Source: Peribacillus saganii (GTDB lineage Bacteria > Bacillota > Bacilli > Bacillales > DSM-1321). From it: a DNA stretch of 64,000 nt. The position numbers were made by a program, and so were the translations under genes. This document shows, piece by piece, positions 38,296 to 46,861 of the stretch. Location of the stretch: positions 99,965 to 163,964 of the forward strand of contig NZ_QVTE01000015.1 in assembly GCF_003429095.1 (NCBI RefSeq), in the 5' to 3' direction. The notes beneath the pieces were generated by a model that saw only the letters and a list, made by a program, of their open reading frames with translations, was not told where the DNA came from and ran no database searches. Position 1 is the stretch's first letter, and each line of letters begins with the position of its first letter.

Positions 38296-38335
38296 AAATA
38301 GAGTGCGAAATCCAATACGATTTCTCACTCTATTT
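38296..38335 (-). terminator. Terminator of the nitrilase gene
   Basis: AAATAGAGTG...GAAATC pairs with GATTTC...CACTCTATTT (one mismatch inside). On the minus strand the arm ends in CTCTATTTTTATT. Confidence 0.75.
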
Positions 38336-38450
38336 ACTAATTTATATTCTATTTTTATGGTGTTATGCTATTTTCCAGTTAATTATCCCTTCTTGATTAA
38401 AATCATGAGATATGCTAATCGAATGGATCCATTATTTTGAATGCTATCTC

Positions 38451-39359
38451 CTAAGTAGTCGGGCTCAAAACCTTGTTTCTCGCTATTGCATCATAAGGCG
38501 GATATTTCGCGTACATACCTTCTTTGCGGGTTCTGTCATTAAATGTTGTGGCTGCGCCTGTTTTACGATTTACATAAAGTTCTTCAATATCGACGATTCC
38601 AGAAATTACAGTATTTTGGTTCGTACCCGCCTCTGCTACAACGCCATTAAAAGGAAATGCAATGTCACAAGGGCTTAAGATAGAAGCTCGCCCATACCCC
38701 TCTGCCGGGAAAGGAAGGCTTGGATCCCCAACTGTTGGACAATGAACAAAATACACCTGGTTTTCAATTGCACGTGCTTGAGAGCAATGCCGTACACGCC
38801 AGAAGCCTGCCTCAGTAAATGTATATGAAGGGCAGAAGATAATCTCTGCTCCCTTCATACTAAGAATACGTGAGATTTCAGGAATTTCAGATTCATAACA
38901 AATCGCTATTCCAATCTTTGCAGGGCCAATATCGAAAACTTCTAATTCGTCCCCTTCACATGTTTGCCAGTTGCCCTCAGCAGGGAAAATATGCGTTTTC
39001 TTATGTTCAACATAACTGCCGTCTTTATCGAAAACGTAACAAATATTATAATACTTGTCTCCGCGGCGTTCCAGATGGGAGCCTGCAATAATCACCTGCT
39101 GACGTTCAATGGCAAGGTTTTTAAATAAGTTCTTGTAATCCTCAGTATATTCTGAAACTTTAACAATATCCTTTACTTCGAAATTATCAGAACCTGCGAA
39201 ACTATTGACAAGACCTAACGTAACAAGCTCCGGAAAGAGTACATAATCTGAATCTGCAGGGACTTGAGCAATGATTTCCTCAACCTGGTTTGCAAACTCC
39301 CTGAAACTTGCAACCGGTTTTAATTTTAACTGGCACGCTGAAATTTTGGCTTTAGTCAT
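38451..39359 (-). CDS. Carbon-nitrogen hydrolase (nitrilase superfamily)
   Basis: 302-residue Glu-Lys-Cys amidohydrolase. Triad: Glu in YVLFPELVTLG (about 44), Lys in EHKKTHIFPAE (about 120), Cys in KIGIAICYESEIPEI (about 152). Length fits stand-alone CN hydrolases such as N-carbamoyl-amino-acid or omega-amidases. The ATG follows GGAGTGAT. It lies 153 bp after the PuuE-like gene on the same strand and ends at a terminator, so the two probably form one operon acting in sequence on amide or ureido groups. Confidence 0.9.
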   Translation of the reverse strand: MTKAKISACQLKLKPVASFREFANQVEEIIAQVPADSDYVLFPELVTLGLVNSFAGSDNFEVKDIVKVSEYTEDYKNLFKNLAIERQQVIIAGSHLERRGDKYYNICYVFDKDGSYVEHKKTHIFPAEGNWQTCEGDELEVFDIGPAKIGIAICYESEIPEISRILSMKGAEIIFCPSYTFTEAGFWRVRHCSQARAIENQVYFVHCPTVGDPSLPFPAEGYGRASILSPCDIAFPFNGVVAEAGTNQNTVISGIVDIEELYVNRKTGAATTFNDRTRKEGMYAKYPPYDAIARNKVLSPTT

Positions 39360-39512
39360 CGTTTATCACTCCATTTGTTTAAATTCTAAAAGAAAACTGT
39401 TGTAGAGAACCATACTCCGCAATAAAATATTCTGCATACCATTTTTACGTATTAAGGAACGAACCTTAGAAATAACTTTCTAGAGGCTCGCGTTCTTGGT
39501 ATATTTATAAAA

Positions 39513-40400
39513 TTAAGCTAAGACTTCTGCAGCAGCTTCCTTATGGACTGGATTTTCCTCGAAATTATCATAGATTTCACCCAATGTGCAGAACCATGCT
39601 CCGCGAGATTCCATGTGTTGAATTAATTTTTCTAATCTTGTAATCATGTGTGCACGGCCAATCGTTTGAGGATGTGTAGTTAGAACAACGCATGCACCTT
39701 CTTCATGATCAACAGCATAGTCAAAAATATCTTTCCAACGCTGGAACAGAACATCCGGATCCGCCAATCCATCCATAGATCCAAACACAAGTTCTTGTGT
39801 AGGGAAATCATCTAAATACCAAGAAACCGGAATTTCTAATATTCTACTTGGCTTTCCATATTCACTTGCTTTGTCCATGTGCGGAACAATTGGACGTGGG
39901 CGATATGGATGCAAATCATTTCCCATTAGGCTGCTGTCATATTCAAATCCATGCTTCTCTAAAATCGATAATGTATTTGGGCTGTAATCCCACGCTGGTG
40001 ATCTATAGCCTCGTGGTCTGACACCCAGCCTGGCCAATGACTCAAATCCTTTAATCATGATCGCCTCTTCTTCTTCATAGCTCATAGGCGTTGGATTCTC
40101 ATGGGCATATCCATGATGCGTGACTTCGTGCCCGCGTTCTACCACTTCTTTACAAATATCAAAAAAAGTATCAACTGTATGGCCTGGGATACACCAATTT
40201 CCTTTAATATTATACTTGTCCATTAATTTTAATAATCTTGGGGCGCCAACTTCTGCACCAAATTCACCTCTATGCATATATGATGGCGAAAATTTGTTCA
40301 TAGATCCCATCCAAACAGAATGCGCGTCAAAATCTGCACCAAGGTTAACAGCTACTTTTTTCCCTGCAGGCAATTTAATTTTTCCAGAAATTTGTCTCAT
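39513..40400 (-). CDS. PuuE-like polysaccharide-deacetylase-fold hydrolase
   Basis: 295 residues with the NodB/CE4 fold of the PuuE (metal-independent allantoinase) subgroup. VAVNLGADFDAHSVW holds the motif 1 Asp pair, EVTHHGYAHENPTPM is the HxxxH-type motif 2, and RGYRSPAWDYSPNTL is motif 3. There is no signal peptide, which argues against cell-wall deacetylation and for a cytoplasmic amide hydrolase. ATG behind GGGGAG. A cre-like site lies 59 bp upstream. Pairing with a nitrilase suggests breakdown of a ureido or cyclic-amide compound. Confidence 0.85.
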   Translation of the reverse strand: MRQISGKIKLPAGKKVAVNLGADFDAHSVWMGSMNKFSPSYMHRGEFGAEVGAPRLLKLMDKYNIKGNWCIPGHTVDTFFDICKEVVERGHEVTHHGYAHENPTPMSYEEEEAIMIKGFESLARLGVRPRGYRSPAWDYSPNTLSILEKHGFEYDSSLMGNDLHPYRPRPIVPHMDKASEYGKPSRILEIPVSWYLDDFPTQELVFGSMDGLADPDVLFQRWKDIFDYAVDHEEGACVVLTTHPQTIGRAHMITRLEKLIQHMESRGAWFCTLGEIYDNFEENPVHKEAAAEVLA

Positions 40401-40458
40401 GAAAATTACTCCCCTCGATATAAAATTTAGTACTTCTAAAATTGATTATAAACACTAA

Positions 40459-40472
40459 TGTAAGCGCTTTAT
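40459..40472. promoter_or_regulatory. Candidate cre (CcpA) site
   Basis: TGTAAGCGCTTTAT matches the TGWAANCGNTNWCA consensus at all but the last two positions. It is in the promoter region of the PuuE-like gene, consistent with catabolite repression. Confidence 0.5.
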
Positions 40473-40596
40473 ATTCTATTTTTTTTAGAGGGGTGTACTT
40501 TTTTTATATTTTAATAGTTTAACTTTCTATGAGTGAAAACGGTAATTAAGTTATAATATCTGAAAAGTCATATGAACAACTTAGCCTTTATATGAG

Positions 40597-41312
40597 TTAA
40601 TTCATTATTTTTGATGATTGCAATAAAGATGTAACGAAAATTGCACAGTTAGTAAAAGAATGAAAATCAATTGTCCGTGTTTGCTTCTTGTCCCTCCATG
40701 CAGAAAGTATTTTAACCGCCATGTCATCTCTTAACTGAGCCTGTAGCAGTTCCTGCTCAATATCTATTTCCCAGCCATTATTAAAAGGTGCCAGCCATTC
40801 TCTGCTGATAGCCGCCAGAAAATCCAGCTTATTGGCTACATTTCCATCACAGGTTGCATAAACATCCTTATTATCATTTCGGTCAGGTGTAGCCGTAATT
40901 CCCAATAAAAAAGCAGGCTTAAAGTAATCGAGAACACGTTTATAGGAGTCTGCTGCAGCATGGTGAAACTCATCAACAATAATTAAATCGAACTCTGCAG
41001 GATGAAAAGAATGCAAATGTTTTTGGGAGCTAAGGGTATATATAGATGCGAAAATAGTGTCCGCATTTTCTTCCTTTACTTTCCCATAATAGATACCGTA
41101 CGTTTTCGCAGGCACAATCATTTGAAAGGAACGCTTTTTGCCTGGTACAATATTTCTTCCCGATGAGCAATAAACAGTATCCGCTTGAATTTCTCCGCAA
41201 AGGAACCTGCCAAGTACGTTTTACCAAGACCAGTTGCCATTACAACTAATTCTTTGCTGTAGCCCTCTTCCAGTGTCTTATTCAGTTCTTCTAAGGCTTC
41301 CGGCTGGGCAAA
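40597..41312 (-). pseudogene. DEAD/DEAH helicase (type III-like) remnant
   Basis: Two frames of one superfamily 2 helicase. The upstream part (41312 to about 41137) reads LVVMATGLGKTYLAGSFAEK (Walker A) and ILFIAHREEILYQAK. The downstream part (41121 to 40597) reads LIIVDEFHHAAADSY (DEFH box) and FLLGITATPDRND (motif III). A one-base loss in the T run at 41135-41139 separates them. Both ends are missing: no start codon is present, and the second RecA domain is cut after about 80 residues. It resembles restriction-type helicases with PLD/DUF3427 partners; none is present here. Confidence 0.85.
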
Positions 41313-41484
41313 TCATTTTTTTGACATTTTCAAATTTGTTACACTGAAACATCCCTTTAAGAGGGAATTCCGGTGCTTTTCGTAGATTGAAACTGGAAAT
41401 TGGCTATGCCCATTTTCTCTTATTTTTGACACACATGCAGAACAGCGGCATTGACCTGAATATTTAAAAAATTTGTTAGCTTAG

Positions 41485-41661
41485 AGGTTACATCAGGCTC
41501 GTAAGAAGATGGCTGCTAGCATTGGGGCGAAGCAAAATGAAATTATTTTTACCAGCGGCGGAATTGAAGCAGATAATATGGCCCTTTTTGGCGTTTCCGA
41601 AAGCTATCAAAAAAATGGAAAGCATATTATCACATCTCAAATCGAACACCATGCCGCTTCT
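41485..41661 (+). pseudogene. Cysteine desulfurase (IscS/NifS) internal fragment
   Basis: Encodes HQARKKMAASIGAKQNEIIF then TSGGIEADNMALFG and ITSQIEHHA, corresponding to about residues 50-110 of NifS/IscS enzymes (the TSGGTEADN PLP-phosphate loop; EHHA just before the cofactor His). Both ends are missing, and it joins directly to the OsmC fragment at about 41655. Not functional. Confidence 0.8.
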
Positions 41662-41950
41662 GCAGCTCTTTGTCCTGATTCGATCTGTTCTTGAGTTGCA
41701 TCAGAAGATAAAACAATATGTGGATAATACGTAATTTTAACTTTTTACTTTCGAGCACAAACACAAGAGTTGCTGTATAACAAGTTGTCACAGATGAAAC
41801 AAGTACCTCTTTTGGATTTGCTCCATCCCCGCTTCCTTCTATGGATGCAGGGATTGCAATTTTTGTTTCATGGAAGTTTGCATTAAGCGTTCCATTCCCT
41901 TTTACTCCGTCATTCCAAACAGCGTTCACATTTACTTTCATATTAGCCAT
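41650..41950 (-). pseudogene. OsmC family protein, deleted and frameshifted copy
   Basis: From ATG 41950 the frame reads MANMKVNVNAVWNDGVKGNG, closely matching the intact OsmC gene at 47825-48259. It runs through SSVTTCYTATLVFVLESKK, then loses about 20-25 residues and shifts frame to YYPHIVLSSDATQEQIESGQ, stopping at a junction with the cysteine desulfurase fragment. The second redox Cys region is gone. The ribosome site, GAGGGAGTG in the intact copy, has decayed to GAAAAGTAT. Confidence 0.85.
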
Positions 41951-42084
41951 GTTAATACTTTTCAAAAAAAATATATTGGATAAACCAAAATTTTTCACGA
42001 AAAATCAATTTCCAAGCACTTTGTAATTTAATTTAAAAAATCTATTTATAATTGGTATAAGTTTTAATGTACTCCATCAACAAG

Positions 42085-42399
42085 CTAATTGATGGAGTTT
42101 AACTTGGAAGAAAGCTCATTAAACCATGCTTCATCCCCCGTTAATAATGCCAAGTCTATTAGAAATAGAATTTGTTCCTTGTTTACCACCTTAGAAAGTG
42201 GCAGTTTCCTAAAATTTTTACTTAATATAGGAATTGTTTTGCCAACCGTTCCACGATTGTCACTCTTAGCAACTGTTACTTTAACAACTCCATCGAGAAT
42301 ACTCTGTGACTCAATAAAACCAATTATTAATTCCCCATCCCCTGATTTTCCCTTAATCCAATCACCTGTTTTCAAAACGGAATTACCATTCGTCAACAT
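42085..42399 (-). CDS. IDEAL-domain protein
   Basis: 104 residues. The C-terminus (about 72-100) reads EQILFLIDLALLTGDEAWFN, the IDEAL-domain pattern of Bacillus YpiB-type proteins; the N-terminal half is a small beta-rich domain (KTGDWIKGKSGDGELIIGFI). ATG 42399 is preceded by AAGGTG at 7 bases. IDEAL domains are short protein-interaction helices of unknown mechanism. A perfect 10-bp stem (42071-42080 with 42089-42098) overlaps the stop and may act as a weak terminator. Confidence 0.75.
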   Translation of the reverse strand: MLTNGNSVLKTGDWIKGKSGDGELIIGFIESQSILDGVVKVTVAKSDNRGTVGKTIPILSKNFRKLPLSKVVNKEQILFLIDLALLTGDEAWFNELSSKLNSIN

Positions 42400-42536
42400 C
42401 CTTTTTCACCTTCTTAAGTTATTTAGTATTTTATGAATATAATTAAGAAAGAACCTTTTTTTAGCAACAGTCATCGATCACCCAGATGAATCTGTAATGT
42501 TTTTTATTACATTTAATAAAAAGAAGTCCACGGCCA

Positions 42537-42965
42537 TCAGTCACAGCCGCTGTTTTGTTCTTGATTTACAAGATCGACAACTTCTTTAATTGTATAGTTC
42601 TTTAAATATTCACCCAAATGTTCTTCCGCACCTAAGAAAATTGTAAATAATACTCTTTTCATATTCGCTCCCACAATACACTTTTCATTTGAATCAGGAC
42701 ACTTAGGCTGCAAAGCACCTTCAGAGGTTATCATATATATATCCCAAAGATTAACTTCACTCAGCTCTAGATTAAAAATAAATCCGCCGCCGGTTCCTTC
42801 TTTTGATTTAATAAATCCATGTTTTTTTAACAGGCTTAGCACTTTACGAATACGTACTGGGTGGACACCAGCACTCTCTGAGATACCATCACTTGTTGAC
42901 ATACGGTCCGGCTGCAACGCAAGATAAGTTAAACTATGAATGGCAAGCGTAAAATCACTATTCAT
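42537..42965 (-). CDS. Rrf2 family transcriptional repressor
   Basis: 142 residues. The winged HTH (about 1-80) has LAIHSLTYLALQPD, GISESAGVHPVRIRKVLSLL (recognition helix) and KEGTGGGFIF (wing). The dimerisation helix follows. Cysteines at about 89 and 96 (PKCPDSNEKCIVG) occupy the region where Rrf2 proteins bind Fe-S clusters or sense thiol state; only two plus a C-terminal Cys are present, so redox sensing without a cluster is plausible. ATG behind AAGGAGG. Its own promoter contains the 23-bp palindrome also found before the thioredoxin gene. Confidence 0.9.
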   Translation of the reverse strand: MNSDFTLAIHSLTYLALQPDRMSTSDGISESAGVHPVRIRKVLSLLKKHGFIKSKEGTGGGFIFNLELSEVNLWDIYMITSEGALQPKCPDSNEKCIVGANMKRVLFTIFLGAEEHLGEYLKNYTIKEVVDLVNQEQNSGCD

Positions 42966-43049
42966 GGACTGCCTCCTTAGAAATCAACACAGGTACTCAC
43001 CTTTTTGCTTTACATATAGCTTCTGCATCTTTTTTAAAACTATCAACAT

Positions 43050-43084
43050 AGTGTAATAATAATTGTTACAGTTTATCTTGTCAA
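43050..43084 (-). promoter_or_regulatory. rrf2 promoter with embedded 23-bp operator
   Basis: Minus strand: TTGACA (43084-43079), 17-bp spacer, TATTAT (43061-43056). The palindrome AGTGTAAT-N7-GTTACAGT (43050-43072) covers the spacer and -10, so binding would block RNA polymerase. Same register as two promoters of the thioredoxin gene. Confidence 0.8.
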
Positions 43085-43223
43085 GTATCTAATTAGAAGT
43101 GTTGTCAACTCTTAACCATGAATAAGGAATTCCAAGCGTCCTGTTAAGCTTTAAGAATCACGTTCTCTTCCTTAAAGGTGCGTAAACAAATTTGCGTGTT
43201 TTGAGATTTTTGTAAAAGTAAGT

Positions 43224-43358
43224 TTAAAAATCCCATTGTTTTTTAACTTGTTCTTCTGCTAGCTGTTTAATTTTTTCCCATGTCATTTCTTTATTTACAA
43301 TGACATTTGTTTGATAATTTTTATTTTTAAAATTAACTGTAAAGAATACTTCAATCAT
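43224..43358 (-). CDS. BA3454 family stress response peptide
   Basis: 44 residues: MIEVFFTVNFKNKNYQTNVI, then a basic helix ending KKQWDF. Length and the NYQTNVIVNKEM core match the small BA3454-type stress proteins of Bacillus as I know them. ATG 43358 has a strong GGAGGAAGAAAGTG leader. It lies immediately upstream of the rrf2 promoter on the same strand. Mechanism unknown; it keeps company with thiol-stress genes. Confidence 0.8.
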   Translation of the reverse strand: MIEVFFTVNFKNKNYQTNVIVNKEMTWEKIKQLAEEQVKKQWDF

Positions 43359-43597
43359 CACTTTCTTCCTCCTTCCGAAATAATATTAATTGGTCACTTT
43401 TTGCCATTCGACGTTTGAAAACGTGCGAAGCAATAAACTGCGGATCTCTTCTTAAAATTGGATATAATGGGAGGAGCCTAAAGGGGAAAGCATGTGAAGA
43501 AATCTACTTTAGGACTCTGCTGACAAATCAGAGTTTGAGAAGGGACATTGGCAGGTTCTCCTAGGCAAAGAGTAAATATCCTTTGTCCCCATTCATT

Positions 43598-44497
43598 TTA
43601 TATAATATCCAAAGGTATTTTTCTTGTTGGTTTTGGAAATACCTCGTCAAGTCTGTTCAGATCTTCTATGGTCAATTGAATTGTAGCAGCTTGAGCATTG
43701 GCTAAAACATGTTCTTCCTTAACAGCTTTTGGGATAGCAATTACGTTGTTCGAACGGATGGTCCACGCAAGAGCAATTTGTAATGGCTGCACATTGTATT
43801 TTTCTGCAATCTCAATGATGGTTGGATCGCTTAGTAATTGTCTTCTTAAGCTCCCTCCCTGGGCCAGGGGACTATAGGCCATAATTGGCATGTTATGTTC
43901 CTGATGCCATGGCAGAAGGTCATAATCAATTCCTCTAGAACCTAGATGATATAACACTTGATTTGTCACACATTTTTTTCCGTTAGCGGTATTCCACAAC
44001 TCTTTCATATCATCTGTATCAAAATTAGAAACTCCCCATCTTACAATTTTACCATCCTTGCGCAGTCTCTCCATTCCTTCAATCGTTTCTGCCAAAGGAA
44101 CACGACCTCTCCAGTGTAAAAGATACAAATCCAGATGATCTGTTCCTAGTCGTTTTAGACTATTTTCACATGCGGTTTCAATCGAATCTAACCCGGCATG
44201 ATGAGGATATACTTTCGATACTAAAAAAACTTTATCTCTGCGCCCCTTGATTGCCTCACCAACTAAACGTTCGGAATCGCCATTTCCGTACATTTCAGCC
44301 GTATCGATCAGCTTCATGCCTAGTTCTATTCCAAGCTGCAAAGCTTTGATTTCTTTGTTTTTCGTTTGAGGATTTTCACCCATGTACCATGTTCCTTGAC
44401 CAATGCTTGGAAGAAAAGTTCCATCTGGTAAAGTTACTACACGTTTTTCAAGTGAATCCTTAAAACTCGATATTTTTTCTTGGTCACGTGCACTCAT
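43598..44497 (-). CDS. Aldo/keto reductase
   Basis: 299-residue NADPH-dependent oxidoreductase with an (alpha/beta)8 barrel. Catalytic residues: Asp and Tyr in KLIDTAEMYGNGDSE, Lys in VFLVSKVYPHH, His in LYLLHWRGRVP. The C-terminal VIAIPKAVKEEHVLANA contributes to NADPH binding. Several ATGs cluster at the start; 44497 is preferred because AAAGGA lies 9 bases upstream. Probably detoxifies aldehydes or ketones within the stress island. Confidence 0.9.
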   Translation of the reverse strand: MSARDQEKISSFKDSLEKRVVTLPDGTFLPSIGQGTWYMGENPQTKNKEIKALQLGIELGMKLIDTAEMYGNGDSERLVGEAIKGRRDKVFLVSKVYPHHAGLDSIETACENSLKRLGTDHLDLYLLHWRGRVPLAETIEGMERLRKDGKIVRWGVSNFDTDDMKELWNTANGKKCVTNQVLYHLGSRGIDYDLLPWHQEHNMPIMAYSPLAQGGSLRRQLLSDPTIIEIAEKYNVQPLQIALAWTIRSNNVIAIPKAVKEEHVLANAQAATIQLTIEDLNRLDEVFPKPTRKIPLDII

Positions 44498-44585
44498 TTT
44501 CATCATTCCTTTCAAATCTCACCTTGTTTTTCTTGAACTGCAATGCTTCAATTATTGCCATTTATTGAAAAATTCGATTATTTAA

Positions 44586-44746
44586 GGCTCTTTTCGTAAA
44601 CTTTGTTGTTATAAGAACCGTATACTCTGCAATTACCTTATTCCCACAGCATCTTTGTTAGTACTTTTGCGAATAGACGCCACGAAACCAATGTTCATTC
44701 GGTTTTACGTTTAGTACGTTAAGCAACATTCATTGCGAAAACAGCC
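44586..44746. repeat. MITE-like element (~161 bp, imperfect terminal inverted repeats)
   Basis: The left end GGCTCTTTTCGTAAAC and the right end, read in complement, GGCTGTTTTCGCAATG share most of about 25 bp of terminal inverted repeat. The body is non-coding. Size and sequence recall the ~155-bp bcr1-type repeats of the B. cereus group (from memory, unverified). Flanks are TTAA-rich. Confidence 0.55.
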
Positions 44747-44762
44747 TTACTTAAAAAATGAA

Positions 44763-44793
44763 TGTGGCTATACATTGTTGTAGTATAGCCACA
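44763..44793. terminator. Bidirectional terminator
   Basis: Perfect 11-bp stem TGTGGCTATAC/GTATAGCCACA with flanking A and T runs. It ends the SDR gene transcript on the minus strand. Confidence 0.8.
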
Positions 44794-44815
44794 AAAATAA
44801 CATAATAATGCACAC

Positions 44816-45532
44816 TTACACCAAGTGAGCCCCGCCATCAATAAGAAGAGCAGTACCAGTTGTAAAACCATTTTTCACTAAGTACACGTAGGCCTCAGCA
44901 ATGTCTTCAGGCTGTGCCACGCGATTAACAGGTAGCTGCTGTGCAATATTGCTGTATAAATTTTGTCTTTGCTCGTCAGGCATCCCTCCGTAGAGTGGGG
45001 TGTCTACAATACCAGGTGAAACAACATTTACCCGTATAGGGGCCAGGTCTACTGAAAGCCCCCTAACCAATCCATCGATCGCTGAATTGATCGAAGCAAG
45101 TGTACTTGCCCCCTGTGGTGGACGGATTCCATAAACACCAGAGGTCAATGTGATAGAACTGGTATCATTTAAGTACGGGATCGCAGCACGAACAGTTAAG
45201 TATTGGCCCCAAAACTTACTATCAAACGCTTCTCTAACATCTGCAACAGGTAATTCACTAAAATGACCCATTGCACCTTCACCTGCCGTAACGACAAGGT
45301 GATCAAAATTCCCTACCATTTTAAAAAAGTCAGCTAGTTTTTCTTCACTGCGAAAGTCAATATTGTATGCTTCCACATTAGCACCAAGTAGATTCTTTGC
45401 CTCCGATAGTTTTGCATCAGAACGACTTGCAATAATGACTTGAGCAGATTCATCAAGAAATGCCTTAGCTGCGGATAATCCGATACCAGAAGTACCACCT
45501 ATTACGACCACACGTTTTCCTTTTAATAACAT
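44816..45532 (-). CDS. SDR family oxidoreductase lacking the YxxxK dyad
   Basis: 238 residues. The Rossmann nucleotide motif VVIGGTSGIGLSAAKAF and the C-terminal VRVNVVSPGIVDTPLYGG are intact. The catalytic Ser is likely in SITLTSGVYG, but where YxxxK is expected the sequence reads STLASINSAIDGL, so Tyr and Lys are replaced (L and N). This occurs in a divergent SDR subgroup. It may be catalytically altered or a binding protein. ATG behind AAGGAGG. Confidence 0.88.
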   Translation of the reverse strand: MLLKGKRVVVIGGTSGIGLSAAKAFLDESAQVIIASRSDAKLSEAKNLLGANVEAYNIDFRSEEKLADFFKMVGNFDHLVVTAGEGAMGHFSELPVADVREAFDSKFWGQYLTVRAAIPYLNDTSSITLTSGVYGIRPPQGASTLASINSAIDGLVRGLSVDLAPIRVNVVSPGIVDTPLYGGMPDEQRQNLYSNIAQQLPVNRVAQPEDIAEAYVYLVKNGFTTGTALLIDGGAHLV

Positions 45533-45631
45533 TGTATGAACCCTCCTTAAAAAATTCTTTTTAGGTTTTATCTGAAAACAATATTACATACTTCTTTTAG
45601 TGATAATAATATAAACCAACGCTTCATTATT

Positions 45632-46144
45632 TTACTTTGCTAATAGTTTTAGAGCTTCACGATTGAATGCCGGGATATCATCTGGAATACGGCTAGTCAC
45701 AATATTATTGCTTACCACAACTTCTTCATCTTTGTAGTTAGCCCCTGCATTTTTTAAATCATTACGAATAGATTTGAAACCAGTTATGTCGACGCCTTTT
45801 AATAGGTCTGTATCGATCAATACTTGTGGTCCATGGCAAATGGCAAATACAGGTTTACCTTCTTGGATAAATTCTTTTGCGAATTGACCAAAGCGGTCAT
45901 CTTCACGTAGTAAATCAGGGGAGAAACCACCTGGGATAAGCAAAGCATCAAAGTCTGCAGGATTAACTTCATCTATGGCTTTATCAATTTTTACGGTTGC
46001 GCCTTTTTTACCAGTTACTTCATTTCCTGCATGTTTATCAATTGTAATCACTTGATGACCAGCTTCTTTGAATGCTTCTGCAGGTTCTGTAAATTCAACA
46101 TCCTCAAATAAATTGGTGATAAGTGCAGCAATTTTTTTGCCCAA
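45632..46144 (-). CDS. DJ-1/PfpI family protein (YfkM-like)
   Basis: 170 residues with a class I glutamine amidotransferase-like fold. Nucleophile Cys103 in VFAICHGPQVL; the partner Glu is probably in LFEDVEFTEP; PGGFSPDLLR is the conserved loop. The start is TTG 46144, since AAGGAGG lies 9 bases upstream and no ATG is placed correctly. Relatives act as general-stress proteins, glyoxalase III or deglycases. Second of two related genes in the island. Confidence 0.88.
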   Translation of the reverse strand: MGKKIAALITNLFEDVEFTEPAEAFKEAGHQVITIDKHAGNEVTGKKGATVKIDKAIDEVNPADFDALLIPGGFSPDLLREDDRFGQFAKEFIQEGKPVFAICHGPQVLIDTDLLKGVDITGFKSIRNDLKNAGANYKDEEVVVSNNIVTSRIPDDIPAFNREALKLLAK

Positions 46145-46265
46145 ACTAAAAACCCTCCTTGAATTGAAAAAACTTATTATTCTCACAAAAAATGCTTATA
46201 TTTAATGGATGCAGCGGGTTCGAAATTTAATTCCGAACCACACTCTATCCAACTAAAATGTAGAC

Positions 46266-46784
46266 CTAGCGTAATGCTTTAACAAGGGCTTTTCCAAACT
46301 CTTCCGCACCTTGTGGACCATCGCCAGTAATAATATCACTATGGGCAACAACGTGTTGTTCAACATATTTAACGTCAACAGCTATCAATTCGTTCATTTG
46401 AACATCTACTGGATAGCAAGTTGCTTCTCTTCCAGAAAGCAAACCAGTTTTAGCAACTGTAACAGCCCCTGCACAAATTCCTGTTACAAGAACTTTCTCA
46501 TTGTAAGCTTGCTTCAAAAAGCCTTGTAATTCTTGATTTCCCCATAGATGATCATTTGTACCAGATCCTCCAATTACCGAAACAACATCAAATTCTGTGG
46601 GCGATACGTCTGAAAAGATAACCGAAGCAGTTGCTTTCCCATCATAGTCACCAGTAATTTCACCTGCCACGGTGCTGGCAATAGTTACTTCGACTCCTGC
46701 ATTTTCAAGCTCTTCTTTTGGTTTGAATAACTCATCTTCATTAAAACGCTCTGGCGGTATAATTAAGAGTGCTTTTTTACTCAT
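46266..46784 (-). CDS. DJ-1/PfpI family protein
   Basis: 172 residues, a second PfpI paralogue with a different N-terminus (KKALLIIPPERFNEDELF). Nucleophile Cys104 in VTGICAGAVTVAKTG; VIGGSGTNDHLWG is the oxyanion-side loop. ATG 46784 follows GAGGAGG. The 3' gap to the next gene on the strand is 121 bp. Likely protection against reactive carbonyls or thiol modification, by family and context. Confidence 0.87.
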   Translation of the reverse strand: MSKKALLIIPPERFNEDELFKPKEELENAGVEVTIASTVAGEITGDYDGKATASVIFSDVSPTEFDVVSVIGGSGTNDHLWGNQELQGFLKQAYNEKVLVTGICAGAVTVAKTGLLSGREATCYPVDVQMNELIAVDVKYVEQHVVAHSDIITGDGPQGAEEFGKALVKALR

Positions 46785-46861
46785 TATTTTTTCCTCCTCA
46801 AAAAGAAAAAGATTTGTTGCTAACACTTTTTCATATATTCGTACTTTTACCTGTGACTGTT

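Noticed and set aside
38178..38396. 72-codon + strand frame downstream of the binding-lipoprotein gene
   Set aside because: AT-rich, spans the nitrilase terminator hairpin, no ribosome site.
45565..45590. TATGTAAT...TTCAGAT upstream of the SDR gene as a fifth Rrf2-type operator
   Set aside because: Only the left half matches; the right half lacks TTACAGT and no promoter is in register.
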